Assembly (NCBI GenBank): GCA_017992055.1
Contig: JAGOPK010000003.1
Coordinates: 186,001 to 250,000 of the forward strand
Direction: 5' to 3'
DNA length: 64,000 bases
From: Burkholderiaceae bacterium
GTDB taxonomy: Bacteria; Pseudomonadota; Gammaproteobacteria; Burkholderiales; Burkholderiaceae_C
The position numbers and the translations under genes were made by a program. The notes under the pieces were generated by a model that saw nothing but the letters and a program-made list of their open reading frames with translations, made no database searches and had not been told where the DNA came from. Shown here piece after piece: positions 42,044-51,614 of the stretch (positions are counted from its first letter, which is position 1; every line of letters begins with the position of its first letter).

Positions 42044-43173
42044 CACTCTCTGCCCAACGCATCCTCATCATCGGCGGCGGCTTTTCCGGCATGTCCGCCG
42101 CCATCCAGCTGCAGCGCCTGGGCGCCGCGGTGGACCTGGTCGAGATCGATCCCGGCTGGCGCAGCTATGGCGCCGGCATCAGCCTGGGCGGGGCCACGCT
42201 GCGCGCCTTCCGCACACTGGGCATCCTCGACGCCTTCCTGGCCCAGGGCGCGGCCAGCGACGGCGTGCGCATCTGCGCGCCGCACGGCCCCCAGGTGGCC
42301 GAGCTGCCGACGCCGCGCATCGCCGGGCCGGACGTGCCCGGCGGCGGCGCCATCCTGCGGCCGGTGCTGGCGCGCATCCTGGCCGAGGCCACGCGCGCGG
42401 CCGGCACCACGGTGCACCTGGGCTGCACCTTCACCCGCATCGCCCAGGACGCCGAGGGCGTGGACGTGGACTTCAGCGACGGCCAGCGCCGCCGCTATGA
42501 CCTGGTGATCGGCGCCGACGGCCTGTATTCCAAGGTGCGCGAAGCGGTGTTCCCCGATGCGCCCAAGCCGCGCTACAGCGGCCAGGCCGTGTGGCGCGCG
42601 GTGCTGCCGCGGCCGGCCGAGATCCAGGCGGCGACGATGTGGATGGGCCCGCGCATCAAGCCCGGCGTCAACCCGGTGTCGGCCAGCCAGATGTACTTGT
42701 TCGTCACCGAGCCCCGGCCCGGCAACGGCCATGTGGACCCGGCCACGTTCGCCGATCAGCTGCGCGGCCTGCTGGCCGACTTTCCGGCACCGGCGCTGCA
42801 GGCCATCCGCGAGCAGATCGGCGCCGACTCGCAGATCGTCTATCGCCCGCTGGAAGGCCTGCTGATGCCCCAGCCCTGGTTCAACGGCCGTGTGGTGCTG
42901 ATCGGCGACACCGTGCATGCGACCACGCCCCACCTGGCCTCGGGCGCCTGCATCGGCATCGAGGATGCGCTGGTGCTGGCCGAGGAACTGGGGCGCAGCG
43001 GCAGCAGCCTCGCCGGCGCGCTGGCGGCCTTCCAGTCGCGGCGCTGGGAGCGTTGCCGCATGGTGGTGGAGAACTCGGCCCGGCTGGGCGAGATCGAGAT
43101 CGCCGGCGGCGACAAGGACGAGCACGCGCGCATCATGCGCGAGTCGCTGATGGCGCTGGCCCAGCCCATCTGA
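42040..43173 (+). CDS. FAD-dependent aromatic hydroxylase-like monooxygenase
   Basis: 377 residues of class A flavin monooxygenases with all three motifs: GGGFSGM (~12), DLVIGADGLYSKVR (DG motif, ~156) and GDTVHATTPHLASG (GD motif, ~288). These match phenolic hydroxylases such as salicylate or 3-hydroxybenzoate hydroxylase, using NAD(P)H and oxygen. Translationally coupled to the Rieske protein. It would supply the diol for the VOC dioxygenase. Confidence 0.9.
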   Translation: MTLSAQRILIIGGGFSGMSAAIQLQRLGAAVDLVEIDPGWRSYGAGISLGGATLRAFRTLGILDAFLAQGAASDGVRICAPHGPQVAELPTPRIAGPDVPGGGAILRPVLARILAEATRAAGTTVHLGCTFTRIAQDAEGVDVDFSDGQRRRYDLVIGADGLYSKVREAVFPDAPKPRYSGQAVWRAVLPRPAEIQAATMWMGPRIKPGVNPVSASQMYLFVTEPRPGNGHVDPATFADQLRGLLADFPAPALQAIREQIGADSQIVYRPLEGLLMPQPWFNGRVVLIGDTVHATTPHLASGACIGIEDALVLAEELGRSGSSLAGALAAFQSRRWERCRMVVENSARLGEIEIAGGDKDEHARIMRESLMALAQPI

Positions 43174-43186
43174 GCCGGAGGCGGCC

Positions 43187-44359
43187 ATGACACGCACCGA
43201 CTCCCTGCCCGGCCGGCTGGCCCTGATGGTGGCGCACTGCGCCGGCATGGTCGACCTGGTGGCCCTGCCGGTCTGGGTGGGCGCGCTGATCGCCCACTAC
43301 CGCTTCGATGCCCAGCAGGCCGGCCTGCTGGCCACGCTGTTCCTGGGCGCCGCGGTGCTGGCCAGCGCCGGGCTGGCCCCCCGTGTGCACCACCTGCCTG
43401 GGCGCCTGGTGGCGACGCTGGGCTTTGGCGGTGCCACGGCCGGCTTCGCCGCCGCGGCCACCACCAGCGACTTCGGCACGCTGGCCGCCCTGCACGGTCT
43501 GTCGGGCCTGGCCGCCGGCGCCGCGCTGTCGGTGACCCACGGCACCATCGCCCGCAGCGCGCGGCCGCACCGGCTGTTTGCCATCGTCGGCATGGCGCTG
43601 GGCGTGTTCGGCATCCTCTTCATGGCCGCCACGCCACCGCTGGTGGCACGCCTGGGCGGACCGCTGCTGTTCCAGGTGTTCGCCGGCATCATGGCCGTGG
43701 CCACCCTGGTGTCGATGCTGGCCTTTCCGGTGCCCGATGCACCAGCCGCTGCCGGGGCGGCGCCGGCCGCAGCGGCCATCCAGGCCGCGGCGCTGCCGCC
43801 GGCCGTGTGGTTCGGCATCGCCGGCATCGCCTGCATGGCCCTGGTGCAGGCCATGACCTTCAGCTTTCTGGAGCGCGTGGGCCACGAGCGCGGCTTCGGC
43901 CTGGCGGCGATCACCGGCGTGCTGGTGGCGCTGGGCGTGGTCAACCTGTTCCCGGCGGCGCTGGCGGCCCTGCTGGAGCGGCGCTGGAGCGCACGCCGCG
44001 TGCTGCTGGCCGGTCCGGTGCTGCAGGCCGGCCTGGTGCTGGTGATCATGAACGCCGCGTCCTTTGCAGCCTATGCCGCGGCGGCCTCGGTGTTTGCCGC
44101 GGTGATGATCTTCACCCACACCTTCGCCTTCGGCCTGCTGGCCGGGCTGGACCGCAGCGGCCGCGCCATGGCCGCCACGCCGGCCATGCTGATGGTGGGC
44201 GCGGCCATCGGCCCCATCCTGGGCGGCAGCCTGGTCAAGGGCCTGGGCTACGCCAGCCTGGGCTGGGCCGCCGTGGCCATCGCCGTGCTGGCCGTGGCCT
44301 GCTTCTCACGACTCCCTTCCCAACCCGGCGCCACCGCGCCGCAGGAGGCCCTGGCATGA
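43187..44359 (+). CDS. Major facilitator superfamily transporter
   Basis: 390 residues, hydrophobic throughout with about twelve helices; the MFS cytoplasmic loop pattern is visible (SARPHRLFAIVGMALG). It sits between the flavin monooxygenase and the cyclase gene and overlaps the latter by four bases. It is likely to import the substrate or export an intermediate of the cluster pathway. The family has few residues that indicate a substrate. Confidence 0.88.
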   Translation: MTRTDSLPGRLALMVAHCAGMVDLVALPVWVGALIAHYRFDAQQAGLLATLFLGAAVLASAGLAPRVHHLPGRLVATLGFGGATAGFAAAATTSDFGTLAALHGLSGLAAGAALSVTHGTIARSARPHRLFAIVGMALGVFGILFMAATPPLVARLGGPLLFQVFAGIMAVATLVSMLAFPVPDAPAAAGAAPAAAAIQAAALPPAVWFGIAGIACMALVQAMTFSFLERVGHERGFGLAAITGVLVALGVVNLFPAALAALLERRWSARRVLLAGPVLQAGLVLVIMNAASFAAYAAAASVFAAVMIFTHTFAFGLLAGLDRSGRAMAATPAMLMVGAAIGPILGGSLVKGLGYASLGWAAVAIAVLAVACFSRLPSQPGATAPQEALA

Positions 44360-45165
44360 ACCTCGCCAACCCGCGCAAGACCCGCCGCTTCGTCGACCTG
44401 AGCATCTACCTGGAAAACGACGTGCTCAGCGACCCGCCGCCGCTGGCGCCCAAGATCACCTACCAGAAGCATGCCGACACCCTGCCCGAGTTCATGGCCA
44501 TGATCCCGGGCACGCGGCCCGAGGACTATCCGGACGGCGAGGCCGCGGCCGCCGAATGGGTGACGCTGACCACCCACAACGGCACGCACCTGGATGCGCC
44601 CTGGCACTTCCATTCGACGCAGGATGCGAAGAACGGCGGCGCCCGGCCCAGCATCACCATCGACCAGGTGCCGCTGGAGTGGTGCTTCCAGAACGGCGTG
44701 AAGCTGGACTTCCGCCACCTTGCCGACGGCTACGTGGCCAGCGCCGCCGACGTGGCCGCCGAGCTGGAGCGCATCGGCCACCAGCTGCAGCCGCTGGACA
44801 TCGTGGTCGTCAACACCCGCGCCGGCAGCCGCTACGGCCACAACGACTACCTGGGTGCCGGCTGCGGCATGGGCTACGAGGCCACCATGTACCTGCTGGA
44901 GCGCGGCGTGCGCCTGACCGGCACCGACGCCTGGAGCTGGGATGCGCCGTTCTCCTACACCGCCAAGAAGGTGGCGGAGACCGGCAACAAGGCGCTGATC
45001 TGGGAAGGCCACAAGGCCGGCCGCGACATCGGCTACTGCCACCTGGAAAAGCTGCACAACCTGGAGGCCCTGCCGGCCACCGGCTTCACCATCAGCTGCT
45101 TCCCGCACAAGATCCGCGGCGCCAGTGCCGGCTGGACGCGGGCCGTGGCGATCTTCGAAGAATGA
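44356..45165 (+). CDS. Cyclase-family (kynurenine-formamidase-like) hydrolase
   Basis: 269 residues. The metal-binding HxGTHxDxPxH motif is intact: HNGTHLDAPWHF (about 74-85). The N-terminal VDLSIYLENDVLSDPP and WSWDAPFSYTAKK fit the cyclase (PF04199) family, which hydrolyses amides, lactones or cyclic esters using zinc or manganese. Overlaps both neighbours by four bases (ATGA). Could hydrolyse a lactone-like pathway intermediate. Confidence 0.9.
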   Translation: MNLANPRKTRRFVDLSIYLENDVLSDPPPLAPKITYQKHADTLPEFMAMIPGTRPEDYPDGEAAAAEWVTLTTHNGTHLDAPWHFHSTQDAKNGGARPSITIDQVPLEWCFQNGVKLDFRHLADGYVASAADVAAELERIGHQLQPLDIVVVNTRAGSRYGHNDYLGAGCGMGYEATMYLLERGVRLTGTDAWSWDAPFSYTAKKVAETGNKALIWEGHKAGRDIGYCHLEKLHNLEALPATGFTISCFPHKIRGASAGWTRAVAIFEE

Positions 45166-45752
45166 CCCACGACATGAGCGACAGCCTTCCCCCCATCCAC
45201 CGCGTGGTCACCGGCCATGACAGCGACGGCCGCGCCATCGTCGCCAGCGACGGACCCCTGCCCACGGTGGTGGAGATCGCCGCCATCCCCGGCACGGTGT
45301 TCCACGAGGTCTGGAGCACGACCGGCAGCCCGGCGCCGGTGGACAACGGGCCCGATCCCACGCTGGCCGCGCTGATGCTGCCGCCGCCACGCCAGGGCAC
45401 GCGCATCCGCTTCGTCGACATCCCGCCCGACACGCCCGAGCTGCTGGCCCGCGGCGCTGAGCGCATGCACGACGCCTTCACGCAGATCGGCGATGCCGCG
45501 GCCTCGACGGTGCAGGCCGATTCGCCGCATCCGCTGATGCACCGCACCGAAAGCGTCGACTACGGTGTCGTCATCTCTGGCGAGCTGACCCTGGTGCTCG
45601 ACGACAGCGAAGTGCTGCTCAAGCCCGGCAGCGTGGTGGTGCAGCGCGGCACCAACCATGCCTGGGCCAACCGCTCCAACCGCCCGTGCCGCATGCTGTT
45701 CGTGCTGGTCGACGGCGCCTACGATCCCTCCATTGCCAAGATCCTGAAATGA
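45162..45752 (+). CDS. Cupin-domain protein, dioxygenase or isomerase candidate
   Basis: 196 residues. The C-terminal cupin has HRTESVDYGVVISGELTLVLDD and the second motif PGSVVVQRGTNHAWAN, with candidate metal ligands His and Glu. The N-terminal ~80 residues are unlike known enzymes. The cyclase-cupin pair recurs in aromatic and organic acid clusters, but I cannot assign a reaction. It overlaps the Bug gene by four bases. Alternative start ATG 45174. Confidence 0.82.
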   Translation: MTHDMSDSLPPIHRVVTGHDSDGRAIVASDGPLPTVVEIAAIPGTVFHEVWSTTGSPAPVDNGPDPTLAALMLPPPRQGTRIRFVDIPPDTPELLARGAERMHDAFTQIGDAAASTVQADSPHPLMHRTESVDYGVVISGELTLVLDDSEVLLKPGSVVVQRGTNHAWANRSNRPCRMLFVLVDGAYDPSIAKILK

Positions 45753-46732
45753 CCCATCCCCACCTGTCGCGCCGGCATCTGCTGGCCGCCACCGCCGCCG
45801 GCCTGAGTCTGCCCTGCGCCTGGGCCCAACCCGGCTTTCCCGTCCGCCCGCTGACCTGGGTCGTGCCCTATCCCACCGGCGGCTTTGGCGACTCGATGTC
45901 GCGCCTGCTGACGCAGAAGCTGGGCGAGCGGCTGAAGCAGACCGTGATCGTCGAGAACCGTCCCGGCGGCGCGGCGCAGATCGCCGCCAATGCGGTGAAG
46001 CTGCAGCCGGCCGATGGCCACACCCTGCTGTACGGCGACATCGGCCCGTTTGCGATGTATCCCTCGCTGTACCCCAAGCTGTCGTTCGAGCCGCTGAAGG
46101 ACTTTGTGCCGCTGACGCGGCTGTTCAAGTCGCCCACGCTGCTGGTGGTGCCGGCGTCCAGCCCGCTGCGCAGCTTTGCCGACCTGCAGCGCGCCGCGTC
46201 GCGTGATCCGGGCCTGCAATATGGCTCCTACGGCATCGGCAGCCAGCCCCATGTGTGGTGCGAGATGCTGCGCCTGCGCAGCGGTCTGCGCATCAGCCAC
46301 GTGCCCTACCAGGGCGCCGGCCCGGCGCTGCAGGACCTGATCGGCGGCCGGCTGGACTTCATGGTCGACGTCATCGCCTCCAGCCTGCCGCTGGTGCGCG
46401 ACGGCAAGCTGCGTGCGCTGGCCCTGATCGGCGCCGAGCGCCGTGCCAGCGCCCTGCCCGAGGTGCCGACGATCAGCGAGCTGGGCCTGGCCGCACTCGA
46501 CATCCCCGGCTGGAACGGCGTGATGCTGCGCGCCGGCACGCCGCCGGCGGCGGTGGAGGCCCTGCATGCGGCCACCGTGGCCGCGCTGCAATCGCCCGAG
46601 GTGCTGCAGCGCTACACCGCGCTGGGCCTGGAGCCGGCGCCGCTGGCCCCGGCCGCCTTTGGCGACTTCATCCGCAGCGAGACCAGCCGCTGGGGCGCGG
46701 CCATCCGCGAGGCCGGCATCAAGGTCGAGTGA
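45749..46732 (+). CDS. Bug-family tripartite tricarboxylate transporter binding protein
   Basis: 327 residues with a twin-arginine-like signal (LSRRHLLAATAAGLSLPCA) and the Bug fold (LTWVVPYPTGGFGDSMSRLL, VIVENRPGGAAQIAANAV, HVPYQGAGPALQDLIGGRL). It is the third Bug protein of the window and belongs to the LysR-linked cluster. It overlaps the cupin by four bases and the SDR by one. It presumably captures the cluster substrate in the periplasm; no TctAB membrane partner is nearby. Confidence 0.92.
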   Translation: MTHPHLSRRHLLAATAAGLSLPCAWAQPGFPVRPLTWVVPYPTGGFGDSMSRLLTQKLGERLKQTVIVENRPGGAAQIAANAVKLQPADGHTLLYGDIGPFAMYPSLYPKLSFEPLKDFVPLTRLFKSPTLLVVPASSPLRSFADLQRAASRDPGLQYGSYGIGSQPHVWCEMLRLRSGLRISHVPYQGAGPALQDLIGGRLDFMVDVIASSLPLVRDGKLRALALIGAERRASALPEVPTISELGLAALDIPGWNGVMLRAGTPPAAVEALHAATVAALQSPEVLQRYTALGLEPAPLAPAAFGDFIRSETSRWGAAIREAGIKVE

Positions 46733-47502
46733 TGGCCGCCTCCGATCTGTTCGACCTGACCGGCAAGCGCGCCCTGGTCACCGGCGCCACCCAGGGCCTG
46801 GGCCTGGCCATCGCCCAGGCCTTGGCGGCCCAGGGCGCGCAGGTGCTGGTGTCCGACCGCGACGCACGCGCCTGCGAGCGCGTGGCCGCGGCACTGGGCT
46901 CGACCCGGGAAGCCCAGGCCCAGGTCTGCGCCGCCGACCTGGCCGATGCGGCGCAGATCGAGCACCTGTGCCAGGCCGCCGGCGCGCTGGACGTGCTGGT
47001 CTGCAATGCCGGCATCCAGGGCCCGGCCGGCCCCATCGCCGACGCCAGCGAGGCCGACTGGGACCAGGTGCTGCAAGTCAATCTGCGCGCCGCGGCGCGG
47101 CTGTGCACGCGCCTGATCCCGGCCATGGCCGAGCGCGGCGGCGGCAGCGTGGTGCTGATGTCCAGCATCGCCGGCCTGCGCGGCAACCGCAGCATCGGCC
47201 TGTACGGCCTGTCCAAGGCCGTGCTGGCCCAGCTGGCGCGCAACCTGGCGGTGGAATGGGGGCCGCAGGGCGTGCGCGTCAATGCCGTCTCGCCGGGCCT
47301 GATCCGCACGCCGCTGGCCACAGCGCTGCTGGACAACGCCGACTTCATGGCGCGGCGCCTGCAGGCCACGCCGCTGCGCCGCGTCGGCGAGCCGCACGAG
47401 GTGGCCGGCGTGGTGGCGATGCTGGCCGGCCGCGCCGGCGGCTTCATCACCGGGCAGAACCTGGTGGTCGACGGCGGCACGCTGATCAGCGACGGCAGCT
47501 GA
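46732..47502 (+). CDS. Short-chain dehydrogenase/reductase
   Basis: 256 residues of the classical SDR family: cofactor motif TGATQGLGLAIA (~17-28), NAG, catalytic Ser in MSSIAGLRG and the YxxxK pattern in YGLSKAVLAQ. An Asp in VSDRD suggests NAD rather than NADP preference. The start overlaps the preceding stop by one base (TGATG). It could oxidise an alcohol intermediate of the cluster. Confidence 0.92.
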   Translation: MAASDLFDLTGKRALVTGATQGLGLAIAQALAAQGAQVLVSDRDARACERVAAALGSTREAQAQVCAADLADAAQIEHLCQAAGALDVLVCNAGIQGPAGPIADASEADWDQVLQVNLRAAARLCTRLIPAMAERGGGSVVLMSSIAGLRGNRSIGLYGLSKAVLAQLARNLAVEWGPQGVRVNAVSPGLIRTPLATALLDNADFMARRLQATPLRRVGEPHEVAGVVAMLAGRAGGFITGQNLVVDGGTLISDGS

Positions 47503-47535
47503 GCCAGACTTCTCTTCTGAACTTCGGACTCGACG

Positions 47536-48525
47536 ATGAAATTCGCCACCCTTCGCGACGGAAGCCTGGACGGCCGCCTGGTGCTGGTCTCGCACGGTGG
47601 GCGCCTGGCCCTGCCGGTGCCCGACATCGCGCCCAGCCTGATCCATGCGCTGCAGCACTGGGACACGCTGAGCCCGGACCTGCAGGCGCGCGACCAGGCG
47701 CTGAACGCCGGCGAGGCGCACGGCGCCCTGCCCTTCGATGCCGCCGCCTGCGCCGCGCCGCTGCCACGCAGCCCGCAGTGGCTGGACGGCTCGGCCTTTC
47801 TCAACCATGGCCGGCTGATGGAGCAGGCCTTCAATACGCCGCCCATCCCCGACTTCGACACCGTGCCGGTGATGTACCAGGGCGCCAGCGACGACTTCCT
47901 GGGCCCGCACGACGAGGTGCCACTGCCCGACGAAGCCCAGGGCATCGACTTCGAGGGCGAGTTCGGCGTGGTCACCGGCGCCGTGCCCATGGGCGTCACG
48001 CCCGAGGCCGCGCTGGGCTGCGTGCGCCTGCTGCTGCAGATCAACGACTGGAGCCTGCGCGCGCTGGGCCCGCACGAGATGAAGACCGGCTTCGGCTTTC
48101 TGCAGGCCAAGCCGTCCACCGCTTTCGCGCCGATTGCCGTGACGCCCGACGAACTGGGGCCGGCCTGGCGCGACGGCCGCGTGCAGATGCAGCTGCAGGT
48201 GGCCTGGAACGGCCAGCGCTTCGGCGAGCCGCATGGCGGCGAGATGAACTTCGGCTTCGGCCAGCTGATCGCCCATGCGGCGCGCACGCGCCGGCTCACG
48301 GCCGGCAGCATCGTCGGCTCGGGCACGGTGTCCAACCGCTCGCGCAGCGCCGGCTCGGCCTGCATCGCCGAGCGCCGCGTGATCGAGAAGATCGACCAGG
48401 GCGAGATCCGCACCGGCTTCATGCACTTCGGCGACCGGGTGCGGATGCAGGCGCGTTTCGAGGACGGGCGCGAGGGGCCGTTCGGCGTGATCGACCAGCG
48501 CGTGGTGCGCGCCGCTTCGGTGTGA
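47536..48525 (+). CDS. Fumarylacetoacetate-hydrolase-family protein
   Basis: 329 residues, the full-length FAH type. Metal-binding residues are visible in FEGEFGVVTG (both Glu) and INDWSLR (Asp), with the tail region GSGTVSN. Typical members cleave fumarylacetoacetate or similar 1,3-diketo acids to two acids. It therefore fits the terminal hydrolysis of a ring-cleavage product. The intervening 33 bases after the SDR hold nothing notable. Confidence 0.9.
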   Translation: MKFATLRDGSLDGRLVLVSHGGRLALPVPDIAPSLIHALQHWDTLSPDLQARDQALNAGEAHGALPFDAAACAAPLPRSPQWLDGSAFLNHGRLMEQAFNTPPIPDFDTVPVMYQGASDDFLGPHDEVPLPDEAQGIDFEGEFGVVTGAVPMGVTPEAALGCVRLLLQINDWSLRALGPHEMKTGFGFLQAKPSTAFAPIAVTPDELGPAWRDGRVQMQLQVAWNGQRFGEPHGGEMNFGFGQLIAHAARTRRLTAGSIVGSGTVSNRSRSAGSACIAERRVIEKIDQGEIRTGFMHFGDRVRMQARFEDGREGPFGVIDQRVVRAASV

Positions 48526-48533
48526 GTTCGGGC

Positions 48534-49502
48534 ATGCGCATCCTGATCACCGGGGCCAATGGCTTCGTCGGCCGCGCGCTGGCCAGGCGGCTGGCCGACG
48601 CGGCCGTGCTGGATGGCCGGCCCATCGAGGCCTTGCACCTGCTGGACCTGGGCTTCGAGACCCCGCCCGCGGCCCCCGCCCAGACCTGGGCCGTGGACCT
48701 GGGCGACGCCGCCGCACTGCAGCCGGCACTGGATCGCATCCGCGCGGCCGGCCCGCTGAGCCATGTGTTCCACCTGGCCAGCATCCCCGGCGGCCTGGCC
48801 GAACAGCAGCCCGACCTGGCCCAGCGCGTGAACATCGCCGCCACGCTGGCCCTGCTGGAGCACGGACGCGCCCAGGCCGAGGCCGGCCATGCGCCGCCGG
48901 TGTTCGTGTTCGCCAGCTCGATCGCGGTGCTGGGCGAGCTGACCGGCCCGGTCGACGACCACACGCCGCCGCAGCCGGTGATGGGCTATGGCGCGCACAA
49001 GTGGGTGGGCGAGATCCTGGTGGCCGCGCACAGCCGCCGCGGCTGGGTGGACGGCCGCTCGCTGCGCCTGCCCGGTGTGCTGGCGCGGCCGCCGGCACGC
49101 ACCGGCCAGCTGTCGGCCTTTCTCAGCGACATGCTGCGCGAGCTGGCGGCCGGCCGGCCCTTTGTCTGCCCGATGTCGGCGCAGGCCAGCACCTGGGCCA
49201 GTTCGCTGCCCTGCGTGATCGACCAGCTGCTGCATGCGGCGACGCTGGATGCCCGGGCGCTGGCCGTGCTGGGCACGTCGCGCTGCGTCACGCTGCCGAC
49301 GCTGCGCTTTGCCATGGCCGAGCTGGTGGACGCGGTGGCCGCGGTGCACGGCGTGGCAGCGCGCGACCTGGTCCGCCATGCGCCCGAGCCTCGCATCGAG
49401 GCCTGGTTCGGCCGCTTTCCGCCGCTGCACACGCCGGCAGCCGAGGACGCGGGCTTTGGCCGCGACGCCGACCTGCAGGCGCTGGTGCGCGCCGCGCTCT
49501 GA
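48534..49502 (+). CDS. NAD-dependent epimerase/dehydratase-like protein (DenD-like)
   Basis: 322 residues of the extended SDR type: NAD motif TGANGFVGRALARRL (~7-21), Ser in VFASSIAVLG, and the Tyr-Lys pair YGAHK. It resembles D-erythronate dehydrogenase and related sugar-acid dehydrogenases more than sugar-nucleotide epimerases. It closes the rightward cluster and converges on the van-type oxygenase gene. Substrate uncertain. Confidence 0.85.
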   Translation: MRILITGANGFVGRALARRLADAAVLDGRPIEALHLLDLGFETPPAAPAQTWAVDLGDAAALQPALDRIRAAGPLSHVFHLASIPGGLAEQQPDLAQRVNIAATLALLEHGRAQAEAGHAPPVFVFASSIAVLGELTGPVDDHTPPQPVMGYGAHKWVGEILVAAHSRRGWVDGRSLRLPGVLARPPARTGQLSAFLSDMLRELAAGRPFVCPMSAQASTWASSLPCVIDQLLHAATLDARALAVLGTSRCVTLPTLRFAMAELVDAVAAVHGVAARDLVRHAPEPRIEAWFGRFPPLHTPAAEDAGFGRDADLQALVRAAL

Positions 49503-49514
49503 GCGCGCCGCCCC

Positions 49515-50612
49515 TCAGGCCGCTGCGGCCTGCTGCTCCAGCAGCCGCGCCACGATGCGACGCGCGCGCAGGGCCCCGGCATCCACATGGATGTCGGTCC
49601 AGCTGGCCTGGGCACCGAAATCCTTCATGTTGCGGTACTGCGCCTCGATGACCACCCGGTCCTCGTCGAAGGTGTAGGCCGTCTGCTGCACCACGGTGGC
49701 TATGGTCTCCGGCATGTCCGGGTGCTTGTTGCTGGCCATGCTCCAGAAGTAGTGGCAGGTCTCGGCGGTCTCGGGCGTGATGCCGTGGAAGCCGCGCATG
49801 TGGAAGCCGCCGCGCTGCGGGTCGTCGAGGGCATCGGTGCCCGGCTCCACCGCGCCGGTCCAGATGCGCAGATGGCTGAGGTCGAACTCGATCTCCTGCC
49901 AGCGGTCGCAGGTGTCGCCAAACGGCCAGGCGGCCCGGTAGGTGGGCGGTGGCGTCGAGCCGGGCATCTGGCGCACGACCCTGACACGGTCGCCATCGGA
50001 GCTGACCTTCATCTCGGCATTCATGTGCAGCCGCGCATTGCCGCCGATGGTCTTCAGGTGCACATAGCCCAGGTGGCTCAGGTCCAGCAGGTTGTCGTGG
50101 ATCAGCTGCCACGGCGCCTGGTAGTGATAGCGGCCGCTGCCGAACTTGTAGCGCGGGTCATCGTGGAACGGGTAGTCGGGCGCCGGCGTGGTGGGCGCGC
50201 CGCCTTCGCTGCGCGGCATCCAGATCCACAGGATCTGGTTCTTCTCGACCACCTGGTAGCTGCGCACCCGGGCCTTGGCCGGGATGCGGGCCTGGCCCGG
50301 GATCTCGATGCACTGGCCGTCGGCGGCATACAGCATGCCGTGGTAGCCGCAGCGCAGGCCCGTGGCTTCCAGCGTGCCGCAGGACAGCGGCAGCGAGCGG
50401 TGGCAGCAGCGGTCCTCCAGCGCAGCGACACCGCCGTCGCCGCTGCGAAACAGCACCAGCTTCTGGTTCAACAGGGTGCGCGCCAGCGGCCGGGCATCGG
50501 GCCCCTGCTGCAGCTCGGAGGCGAAGCCGGCCACATACCACTGGTCCAGCGGAAAGCGGCCGGACCGGTCGGCGGCATCGGCGGTCTGGATGGGAATGCA
50601 GGTGGCGTTCAT
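49515..50612 (-). CDS. VanA-like Rieske non-haem iron oxygenase (aromatic O-demethylase type)
   Basis: 365 residues. Rieske motif CCHRSLPL (Cys, His) and CGYHGML (Cys, His) at ~69-93. The mononuclear iron motif is NLLDLSHLGYVH (Asn-x2-Asp-x2-His-x4-His, ~174-185). The layout matches vanillate O-demethylase oxygenase subunits and related dicamba/PobA-type phthalate-family oxygenases. With the downstream-coupled reductase it should oxidise or demethylate an aromatic acid. Confidence 0.9.
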   Translation of the reverse strand: MNATCIPIQTADAADRSGRFPLDQWYVAGFASELQQGPDARPLARTLLNQKLVLFRSGDGGVAALEDRCCHRSLPLSCGTLEATGLRCGYHGMLYAADGQCIEIPGQARIPAKARVRSYQVVEKNQILWIWMPRSEGGAPTTPAPDYPFHDDPRYKFGSGRYHYQAPWQLIHDNLLDLSHLGYVHLKTIGGNARLHMNAEMKVSSDGDRVRVVRQMPGSTPPPTYRAAWPFGDTCDRWQEIEFDLSHLRIWTGAVEPGTDALDDPQRGGFHMRGFHGITPETAETCHYFWSMASNKHPDMPETIATVVQQTAYTFDEDRVVIEAQYRNMKDFGAQASWTDIHVDAGALRARRIVARLLEQQAAAA

Positions 50613-50636
50613 GAGATGGCTCCAATAACGGGTTAG

Positions 50637-51614
50637 CTACAGATCCAAAAGAAGCCGCGGCGACAGGGCACGCGAGCAGCAGGGGGTGAACTGGTCGTTG
50701 GCCGCTCGTTCGGCCTCGGTGAGAAAGCTGTCGCGGTGCTCGGGCACGCCGTCCAGCACCCGGGTCAGGCAGGTGCCGCAGACCCCGGCCTCGCAGGACA
50801 CCGGGATCTGCACGCCCTGTGCGGCCAGCACATCGATGACACGCTCGCCGGCACCGACGCCCAGCACCCGGCCGCTGCGTGCCAGGGTGATCTCGAAGGC
50901 CCGGTCCTCGCCGGCCGCCGTGCTGGCCGGCGCCGGTGCTGCGGCAAAGTATTCGCGGTGCAGGCAGGCCTCGGGCCAGCCCAGCTCGCGCGCCGTGCCC
51001 AGCACATGGTCCATGAAGCCGGCCGGGCCGCAGACATAGAGCTGCGTGCCCTCGGGCTGGGCCGCCAGCAGCGGCGCAGCCTGCAGGCGCTGTGGCTCGG
51101 GGCCGTCGTCCAGGTGCAGCTGCAGCGCGGCAGCCCAGGGGCTGGCCAGCATCTCGTCGACGAAGGCCAGGCGCGAGCGGCTGCGGCCGCAGTAGTGCAG
51201 GCCGAAGCTGCGGCCCTCGCGGTGCAGCTGCTGCGCCATCGCCAGCAGCGGCGTGATGCCGATGCCGCCGGCCAGCAGCAGGCTGTGCGGCTGCGCCTGC
51301 CCCGGCGCCAGCGCAAACAGGTTGCGCGGCAGGCCCACGCGCAGCCGCTGCCCCACGCGCAGCTGCTCGTGCATGGCCGCCGAGCCGCCACGCGAGCGCG
51401 GCTCGCGCAGCACGGCAATGCGGTAGCGGTGGCGCTCGGCGGGGTCGTTGCACAGCGAGTACTGGCGCACCAGGCCGCCGGGCAGGTGCACGTCGATGTG
51501 GGCACCGGCGGTGAATGCCGGCAGGGCCTCGCCGGCGGGTGCGACCAGCTCGTAGCTGCACACGCCTTCGGCCTCCAGCCGGCAGGCGCGCAGCTGCAGT
51601 TCCAGAACGCTCAT
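50637..51614 (-). CDS. VanB-like phthalate-dioxygenase-type reductase
   Basis: 325 residues. N-terminal FMN/flavin barrel (RQYSLCNDP, about 50-58), NAD-binding half ([16 protein letters not shown]), and a C-terminal plant-type [2Fe-2S] domain with CEAGVCGTC and a downstream CC. It transfers electrons from NADH to the VanA-like oxygenase. Its start overlaps the MarR stop by four bases. The order reductase-then-oxygenase is the reverse of the common vanAB order. Confidence 0.92.
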   Translation of the reverse strand: MSVLELQLRACRLEAEGVCSYELVAPAGEALPAFTAGAHIDVHLPGGLVRQYSLCNDPAERHRYRIAVLREPRSRGGSAAMHEQLRVGQRLRVGLPRNLFALAPGQAQPHSLLLAGGIGITPLLAMAQQLHREGRSFGLHYCGRSRSRLAFVDEMLASPWAAALQLHLDDGPEPQRLQAAPLLAAQPEGTQLYVCGPAGFMDHVLGTARELGWPEACLHREYFAAAPAPASTAAGEDRAFEITLARSGRVLGVGAGERVIDVLAAQGVQIPVSCEAGVCGTCLTRVLDGVPEHRDSFLTEAERAANDQFTPCCSRALSPRLLLDL

